NCBI GenBank assembly: GCA_052034295.1
Contig: JBPOIS010000121.1
Location: 1-10,363, forward strand
Length of the DNA stretch: 10,363 bases
From: JBPOIS01 sp052034295
GTDB lineage: Bacteria > Pseudomonadota > Gammaproteobacteria > Pseudomonadales > Moraxellaceae
Reading direction: 5' to 3'
Part shown: piece after piece, positions 6,521 through 10,363 of the stretch
Layout of the letters: each line of letters starts with the position of its first letter
Numbering within the stretch: position 1 is the first letter of the stretch
Translations under genes and position numbers: made by a program
Notes under the pieces: model-generated
Told to the model about the DNA's origin: nothing
What the model saw: the letters and a program-made list of their open reading frames with translations, nothing else
The model's database searches: none

Positions 6521-6579
6521 AAAAACCGGGCGTCCGCCCGGATCTCCTGGGCAGTGGCGGCGGTCTGCACCGCTGTTTT
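6521..6579 (+). terminator. Tandem hairpins behind DUF445; the first is better oriented as a minus-strand terminator
   Basis: CCGGGCG (6526-6532) and CGCCCGG (6535-6541) form a perfect seven-base stem with a TC spacer. On the plus strand it is preceded by As and followed by ATCTCC, so it lacks a U-run. On the minus strand it is followed by six Ts. A second hairpin, CGGCGGT/ACCGCTG (6558-6564 and 6569-6575, one G-T, loop CTGC), is followed by TTTT on the plus strand. Together they plausibly end DUF445 transcription. Confidence 0.5.
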
Positions 6580-6599
6580 GCGGGGGCTGCAATGAATGC

Positions 6600-6628
6600 T
6601 GGCCAATTGATAAAAAAACCGCTATAAT
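6600..6628 (+). promoter_or_regulatory. Sigma70 promoter for the helicase leader
   Basis: The -10 box TATAAT (6623-6628) is perfect. TGGCCA (6600-6605) lies 17 bases upstream and matches TTGACA at four of six positions. An A-run fills the spacer. The bases after the -10 box (CCGTCCGCGCAC) form a GC-rich discriminator of the kind seen at growth-rate-controlled promoters. Expected start near 6635. Confidence 0.6.
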
Positions 6629-6867
6629 CCGTCCGCGCACTTTTCCCGTATTCCTGTCGACCCAGTCTGTCTGGGTCCTGTTGGCTGCGATGGGCCATTG
6701 AAGGCCGTGTTTTTCTTGCAGCAGGGGTCATGATCTGACCACTTCCTTTCAGGGCCGCGGTTTGTACAAGTAGATGTGCGTGTATGCATCGACCGATTTT
6801 TTGACCGCCTCGCCCGCGCAATCGTCGCAGTGTCACCTGAGTCCTGCTGAAGCCTGATCCACAGGCC

Positions 6868-6960
6868 ATGTGCAGCCATGGGGTGCAATCGGCAGAAGGC
6901 CGTATCGACCGTCCGATGTCCATTTTGATTTATTCAGGAGTACTCCCCGTGGGGGAGTGA
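6868..6960 (+). other. Possible 30-codon leader reading frame upstream of the helicase
   Basis: An ATG at 6868 opens a 30-residue frame (MCSHGVQSAEGR..., ending LPVGE) that stops at TGA 6958-6960. The stop overlaps another ATG (6960-6962), which encodes M-T-L and stops at TGA 6969-6971, overlapping the helicase start as ATGA. The 6868 start has only a weak CAGG behind a hairpin. An internal GTG (6949), 8 bases after AGGAG (6936-6940), would read M-G-E. Peptide expression is speculative; the overlaps are seen directly. Confidence 0.2.
6942..6958 (+). promoter_or_regulatory. Hairpin sequestering the helicase ribosome-binding site
   Basis: ACTCCCC (6942-6948) pairs perfectly with GGGGAGT (6952-6958) around a GTG loop. 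The 3' arm is the only Shine-Dalgarno-like sequence for the ATG at 6968, about 10 bases away, so folding would block ribosome access. A competing AGGAG lies just upstream at 6936-6940. Confidence 0.5.
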
Positions 6961-6967
6961 TGACCCT

Positions 6968-8803
6968 ATGACTGCATCTTTTGCTGATTTTGTGCTGGAC
7001 GAGTCGATCCAGAAGGCCCTGACCGACCTGGGTTTCAGCACCCCGACCCCCGTCCAGGCGCAGGCGGTTCCGCTGGCGCTGGAAGGCCGTGATCTGCTGG
7101 TGTCCAGCCAGACCGGCAGTGGCAAGACCGCTGCATTCCTGCTGCCGGCCCTGAACCCGCTGGCCGCCAGTGACCAGGGGCCATTTTCGGCCCGCCTGAA
7201 AATGATGCCGGCCCCCGAAGTGCTGGTGCTGTGTCCGACCCGTGAGCTGGCCCAGCAGGTCAGTCAGGACGCCATCAAGCTGGTGCGCCATGTCAAGGGC
7301 GTGCGCATCGCCAGCGTGGTGGGCGGCATGCCGTTTGGCAAGCAGATTGCCCAGCTCAAGGGCGCACAGGTGGTGGTGGCCACGCCGGGCCGCCTGCTGG
7401 ACCTGGTCAACCGCCGCCAGCTGGTGCTGGACAAGGTGCGCACGCTGATCCTCGATGAAGCCGACCGCATGCTGGATCTGGGCTTTGCCGAGGACCTCGA
7501 AGCCCTCAATGAGCTGTCCAGCAGCCGTGCGCAGACGCTGATGTTTTCGGCCACTTTTGCCGACCGCGTGCTGACCCTGGCTGAAAGCATGACCAAAAAC
7601 CCCGAGCGCGTGGCCCTGCAGACCGAGCAGACCACCAATGCCGACATCGAGCAGACCCTGCACTGGACCGATGGCTTTGAGCACAAGAAAAAACTGCTCA
7701 ACCACTGGCTGAGCGATGCATCGCTGGATCAGGCCGTGGTGTTTGCCAGCACCCAGGAAGACACCGACCTGCTGGCCGAAGAGCTGGCCGAAGCAGGCCA
7801 TCAGGTGGTGGCCCTGCACGGCGCCATGCCGCAGGCTGTGCGTAACCGCCGCATCAAGAGCCTGCGTGAAGGCCGTGCCCGTGTGCTGGTCGCCACCGAC
7901 GTGGCCGCCCGCGGACTGGACGTGCCGACCATCAGCCACGTGATCAACTTCGGCCTGCCGATGAAAAACGAAGACTACGTGCACCGCATTGGCCGGACGG
8001 GCCGTGCCGGGCGTTCGGGCCGTGCCATCACCCTGGCCACCCACCGCGAGCGCGGCAAGATCCGTGCCCTGGAAACCTACCTGCAGTCGCGCCTGCCGGT
8101 CAGTGAAATCGAAGGCCTGGAGCCCAGCCCTGCGCCGCAGGCCCCGCGCAAGAATGGCCGCAGCTATGACAACCGTGGGGGTCGCAGCCGTGGCCGCGTC
8201 GAAGGCGAGCGCCACTTCCGCAGTGAAGGGCGCAGCGAAGGCCGTCCGGAAGGCCGCAGCGAGTGGCGTGACAGCCGTGAGGCACGTCCGCAGCAGGACC
8301 GCTGGCAGGATCGCAGCAGCGGCGAAGACCGTGGCAACCGTGCCGAACGCCCGCGCCGCGATTATGACGCCCGTCCGATGCGTGACAGTGGTGCAGAGGG
8401 CTATGCACGCCGTGAGCGCCGCTTTGATGACCGGCCCCGCTTTGACGACCGTCCCCGCCATGAAGGCCGCCCGGCCTATGCCCCGCGTGATGCCGGGGTG
8501 GGTGCGCCGGTGCGTGAAGAACGCCGCCGCATGGATGATAACTTTGGCAATCGTGTTGACCAGGGCCGCCCGGCCTGGCGTGACCGCAGTGAAGCCCGCG
8601 CCCCGCGTCAGGACGGTGACCGTCCGCAGTGGCGCGAGCGCCGCAGTTTTGGGGAAGGCCGTCCGGACAGCCGCGAGCCGCGCCGGTTCGACCGTGCACC
8701 GCGTCCAGAGGGCCGTGACTCGCGTCCGTCCCGCGAGGGCGAGCGCCGCTTTGACGGTCCGTCCGACCGCCCGCGCCGCCGGTTTGGCCGCGACGACGGC
8801 TAA
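6968..8803 (+). CDS. DEAD-box ATP-dependent RNA helicase with Arg-rich tail
   Basis: The enzyme unwinds RNA duplexes with ATP; likely roles are ribosome assembly, mRNA turnover or cold adaptation. In order: Q-motif FSTPTPVQAQAVP at 23-35, motif I SQTGSGKTA at 47-55, Ia PTRELAQQ at 90-97, Ib TPGRLLDL at 139-146, DEAD at 163-166, SAT at 194-196, IV VVFAST at 257-262, V VATDVAARGLD at 308-318 and VI HRIGRTGRAG at 339-348. Residues 390-611 are low complexity, rich in Arg, Asp, Glu, Gly and Pro, and probably disordered and RNA-binding. The core looks RhlE-like among gammaproteobacterial paralogues, but the exact orthologue is uncertain, so no symbol is given. The start at 6968 is forced, because a stop lies in frame at 6926 with no other start codon between. 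A long leader suggests post-transcriptional control. Confidence 0.93.
   Translation: MTASFADFVLDESIQKALTDLGFSTPTPVQAQAVPLALEGRDLLVSSQTGSGKTAAFLLPALNPLAASDQGPFSARLKMMPAPEVLVLCPTRELAQQVSQDAIKLVRHVKGVRIASVVGGMPFGKQIAQLKGAQVVVATPGRLLDLVNRRQLVLDKVRTLILDEADRMLDLGFAEDLEALNELSSSRAQTLMFSATFADRVLTLAESMTKNPERVALQTEQTTNADIEQTLHWTDGFEHKKKLLNHWLSDASLDQAVVFASTQEDTDLLAEELAEAGHQVVALHGAMPQAVRNRRIKSLREGRARVLVATDVAARGLDVPTISHVINFGLPMKNEDYVHRIGRTGRAGRSGRAITLATHRERGKIRALETYLQSRLPVSEIEGLEPSPAPQAPRKNGRSYDNRGGRSRGRVEGERHFRSEGRSEGRPEGRSEWRDSREARPQQDRWQDRSSGEDRGNRAERPRRDYDARPMRDSGAEGYARRERRFDDRPRFDDRPRHEGRPAYAPRDAGVGAPVREERRRMDDNFGNRVDQGRPAWRDRSEARAPRQDGDRPQWRERRSFGEGRPDSREPRRFDRAPRPEGRDSRPSREGERRFDGPSDRPRRRFGRDDG
8219..8269 (+). 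repeat. Short tandem repeat in helicase tail (R-S/P-E-G units)
   Basis: Residues 418-434 read RSEG RSEG RPEG RSEW R. The unit is four residues (12 bases) with codon-level drift between copies. It lies within the disordered tail. Confidence 0.6.
8420..8455 (+). repeat. Tandem 18-base duplication in helicase tail
   Basis: Two adjacent copies of RFDDRP (residues 485-490 and 491-496) are encoded at 8420-8437 and 8438-8455 with three base differences. This shows the tail grows by slippage or unequal exchange. Confidence 0.65.
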
Positions 8804-8835
8804 GCCCTGCCGGCACGCGGTGTCGGTGTACATCC

Positions 8836-8876
8836 AGCCAGTCGCCTGAAGGTGGCTGGCTTTTTGCTTTTTTTTT
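8836..8876 (+). terminator. Strong rho-independent terminator after the helicase gene
   Basis: AGCCAGTCGCC (8836-8846) pairs with GGTGGCTGGCT (8851-8861) with two G-U pairs around a TGAA loop. Two T-runs follow (8861-8865 and 8868-8876). It lies 32 bases after the stop codon. Confidence 0.85.
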
Positions 8877-8913
8877 CGGCACATTAGCAGGTCTGTACCC
8901 ACAGGAGGGAATC

Positions 8914-9093
8914 ATGCCGTACTTGTTTGCTGGACTGGTGTTGCTGAACGCGGTGTATCTGGGCGTGAACCTGTTCAAGCAGCAAAAGCCCGAACTGCTG
9001 CCCAAGGCCGCCCTGACCCAGCCGGCCAGTCCTTTTCCACGCACCCTGCAGGTGGTGCAGGCGGCACCTGCCGCGCCGGTGGCCAACCCCTAA
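8914..9093 (+). CDS. Small single-span membrane protein, 59 residues, function unknown
   Basis: The gene has an excellent ribosome-binding site (AGGAGGG ending four bases before the ATG) and lies between a strong terminator and mlaF. The product starts MPYLFAGLVLLNAVYLGVN, a hydrophobic span of about 19 residues. A basic/polar stretch follows (FKQQKPELLPK), then an Ala/Pro-rich tail ending APAAPVANP. The span has no cleavage-type small-residue site that I trust, so an inner-membrane anchor with a short periplasmic or cytoplasmic tail is likely. The N-terminus resembles the anchor of Pseudomonas-type SPOR-domain proteins (pattern M-x-x-L-F-x-x-L-x-x-L-N), but there is no SPOR domain, so it could be a shortened relative. 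No clear promoter was found; it may depend on terminator read-through or a weak promoter at 8881-8905. It is short, so protein status rests on the ribosome-binding site and composition. Confidence 0.7.
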   Translation: MPYLFAGLVLLNAVYLGVNLFKQQKPELLPKAALTQPASPFPRTLQVVQAAPAAPVANP

Positions 9094-9116
9094 GACAAAA
9101 TAGCAACGTGCACAGG

Positions 9117-9145
9117 TCCACAGGTGGCACACATTTTGATACGAT
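9117..9145 (+). promoter_or_regulatory. Candidate promoter of the mla operon
   Basis: TCCACA (9117-9122) and TACGAT (9140-9145) are 17 bases apart, each matching its consensus at four of six positions. The -10 box is preceded by TTTTGA. Transcription would begin near 9152, leaving a leader of about 27 nt. Confidence 0.35.
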
Positions 9146-9178
9146 TACGGCTGTTTTTTGGCAAATGCATGACGACCC

Positions 9179-10024
9179 ATGACGGGACTCTCCGCCACCC
9201 CGGTGGCACCGCGACAGACCGCAGAGGCTGAGCCCTTGATTGAGGTGCGTGGCCTGCACTTTTCCCGGGGTGGCCGGGTGATCTATCAGGGCGTGGACCT
9301 GCAGATCCGCAAGGGGCAGATCACCGGCATCATGGGGCCTTCGGGCACCGGCAAAACCACCCTGCTGCGCCTGATCGGCGGGCAACTCCAGCCCGCACAG
9401 GGTGAGATTCTCTATCAGGGCCGCAACATTCACCGGATGAGCCGCACGGAACTGCTGGACCTGCGCGCCCGCGTGGGCATGCTGTTCCAGAGCGGCGCGC
9501 TGTTCACCGACCTGACGGTGTTTGAAAACGTGGCCTTTCCGCTGCGGGCCCACACCCGTCTGCCAGAGTCGCTGATTGCCGAGCTGGTCGGATTGAAACT
9601 TGAGGCCGTGGGCCTCAATGGCACTCAGAATCTGATGCCTTCTGAACTGTCTGGCGGCATGTCGCGCCGGGTGGCCCTGGCGCGGGCCATTGCCCTGGAC
9701 CCGGAGCTGGTCATGTACGATGAACCATTTGCCGGGCAGGACCCGATTGTGATGGGGGTGCTGGCCCGGCTGATCCGCACCCTGCGCGATGCCCTGGGGC
9801 TGACCTCGATTGTGGTGTCCCATGACGTGCATGAAACCCTCGACATTGCCGACTACATCTATGTGATTGCCGGGGGCAAAATCCTCGGCGAGGGCAGCCC
9901 GGAGCAGCTGCGCAATCACCCTTCGGATTTTGTCCAGCAATTCCTCAATGGCCGCATGGATGGTCCGGTGCCGTTTGCCTACAGCGATGCGCCCTACTGG
10001 CGCCCGCAGGGAGATGCTTCATGA
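9179..10024 (+). CDS. mlaF: Phospholipid ABC transporter ATP-binding protein MlaF
   Basis: MlaF is the ATPase of the inner-membrane MlaFEDB complex, which with MlaC and MlaA moves phospholipids between membranes and maintains outer-membrane lipid asymmetry. The 281-residue product has Walker A GPSGTGKTT at about 53-61, a Q-loop in MLFQSGALFTDLTVFENVAFPL at 101-122, signature LSGGMSRR at 158-165, Walker B LVMYDEPFAGQDP at 178-190 and the switch His in VVSHDVHE. The C-terminal DGPVPFAY fits the MlaF tail that contacts MlaE/MlaB in E. coli. Two upstream ATGs (9165, 9169) lie in other frames, and the one at 9165 stops at TGA overlapping the mlaF start as ATGA. No Shine-Dalgarno is visible. About 18 N-terminal residues precede the conserved LIEVRGL, so a later GTG start (9203) is possible. 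It joins mlaE by an ATGA overlap. Confidence 0.93.
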   Translation: MTGLSATPVAPRQTAEAEPLIEVRGLHFSRGGRVIYQGVDLQIRKGQITGIMGPSGTGKTTLLRLIGGQLQPAQGEILYQGRNIHRMSRTELLDLRARVGMLFQSGALFTDLTVFENVAFPLRAHTRLPESLIAELVGLKLEAVGLNGTQNLMPSELSGGMSRRVALARAIALDPELVMYDEPFAGQDPIVMGVLARLIRTLRDALGLTSIVVSHDVHETLDIADYIYVIAGGKILGEGSPEQLRNHPSDFVQQFLNGRMDGPVPFAYSDAPYWRPQGDAS

Positions 10025-10363
10025 ACGCCGTGGCCACCCTGGGCCGGACCGTGATGGACCGGGTGACGGCCATCGGTGCGGCCACGCTGCTGCTGGTGCG
10101 TACCCTGATGATCGTGCCGTCGCCACGCGGCTTTGGTCTGCTGATCCAGCAGTTGTTCCGGGTCGGCGTGCTGTCGCTGTCGATCATCGTGGTGTCCGGG
10201 CTGTTCATCGGACTGGTGCTGGGTCTGCAGGGCTACACCATTCTGGTGGATTATGGCAGTGAGCAGGCACTGGGCACGATGGTGGCGCTGACGCTGGTGC
10301 GTGAGCTGGGTCCGGTGGTGACGGCGCTGCTGTTTGCCGGGCGGGCCGGTTCGGCACTGACGG
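10021..10363 (+). CDS. mlaE: Phospholipid ABC transporter permease MlaE, N-terminal 114 residues (cut by window edge)
   Basis: MlaE is the membrane permease of the MlaFEDB lipid transporter. The ATG overlaps the mlaF stop (ATGA, 10021-10024), and AGGGAG just upstream serves as ribosome-binding site. The visible part has an amphipathic N-terminal helix, a long hydrophobic stretch at about 48-70 (GVLSLSIIVVSGLFIGLVLGLQ), and the family segment LVRELGPVVTALLFAGRAGSALT at about 92-114. A complete MlaE has about 260 residues, so more than half lies beyond the right edge. In related genomes mlaD, mlaC and mlaB follow; that cannot be seen here. Confidence 0.93.
   Translation, partial: MNAVATLGRTVMDRVTAIGAATLLLVRTLMIVPSPRGFGLLIQQLFRVGVLSLSIIVVSGLFIGLVLGLQGYTILVDYGSEQALGTMVALTLVRELGPVVTALLFAGRAGSALT

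Larger units (their letters stand above)
6635..6967 (+). promoter_or_regulatory. Long structured 5' leader (or small RNA) upstream of the DEAD-box helicase
   Basis: About 330 nt lie between the promoter and the helicase ATG. Perfect local hairpins are GACCCAG/CTGGGTC (6659-6677, loop TCTGT), GGTCA/TGACC (6726-6740), GCCTG/CAGGC (6852-6866) and ACTCCCC/GGGGAGT (6942-6958). GCTGC (6684-6688) can also pair with GCAGC (6718-6722). The 8-mer ATCGACCG occurs twice (6788 and 6904). It did not resemble 6S RNA, RNase P RNA, tmRNA or any riboswitch known to me. Long leaders on cold-shock and helicase genes (for example E. coli deaD) are established; a regulatory role here is inferred. Confidence 0.45.

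Noticed and set aside
5294..6640. A 448-codon minus-strand frame opposite the DUF445 gene
   Set aside because: It is antisense to a conserved membrane protein and His/Gln-rich without domains. Its start region has no ribosome-binding site.
6774..6857. A 27-codon plus-strand frame in the helicase leader
   Set aside because: It has no Shine-Dalgarno and no overlap with later signals; it is compatible with chance.
6447..6923. A 158-codon minus-strand frame in the helicase leader region
   Set aside because: It runs through the promoter, the hairpins and the end of DUF445, with no ribosome-binding site at its first start and no recognisable protein pattern.
6833..8902. A 689-codon minus-strand frame and a 286-codon plus-strand frame over the helicase tail
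   Set aside because: Both are shadows of the Arg-rich low-complexity helicase tail; their Ala/Thr/Val runs come from reading CGC/CGT repeats in other frames.

Overview
The window reads as an ordinary stretch of a GC-rich gammaproteobacterial chromosome. It carries housekeeping genes only: no mobile element, CRISPR array, tRNA or rRNA was seen. Several details fit the Pseudomonadales, in particular a high-GC relative of Acinetobacter/Moraxellaceae: hemF next to aroE, divergent ribA and dxs, an mla lipid-transport operon that starts mlaF-mlaE, and the wording of the Dxs and SuhB proteins. The taxonomic call is an inference from remembered sequences, not from a search.

Layout, left part (1-2051, minus strand). 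ribA (GTP cyclohydrolase II, riboflavin) overlaps hemF (aerobic coproporphyrinogen III oxidase, heme) through a GTGA junction. A short gap with an intrinsic terminator and an embedded promoter follows, then aroE (shikimate dehydrogenase), which is cut by the left edge. A divergent intergenic region (2052-2259) separates ribA from the rightward genes.

Middle part (2260-6520, plus strand). dxs (isoprenoid precursor synthesis) ends in a terminator whose T-run leads straight into an extended -10 promoter for suhB (inositol monophosphatase family). suhB ends in a strong terminator. Next comes a DUF445 membrane protein that starts with TTG and carries a clear internal duplication.

Right part (6521-10363, plus strand). 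A 447-base gap holds hairpins behind DUF445, a sigma70-type promoter with a perfect TATAAT, and a leader of about 330 nt with several hairpins. The leader ends in nested tiny reading frames and a hairpin that covers the ribosome-binding site of a DEAD-box RNA helicase. The helicase has a 220-residue Arg/Asp/Glu/Gly-rich tail. After a strong terminator there is a 59-codon gene for a small single-span membrane protein. Then come mlaF (ATPase) and the start of mlaE (permease), joined by ATGA, which begin an outer-membrane lipid-asymmetry transport operon continuing past the window.

No new multi-gene system is evident. The parts most worth a second look are the helicase leader with its translational-coupling chain, the terminator/promoter overlaps in front of aroE and suhB, the small membrane protein, the DUF445 repeat and the divergent Dxs linker.
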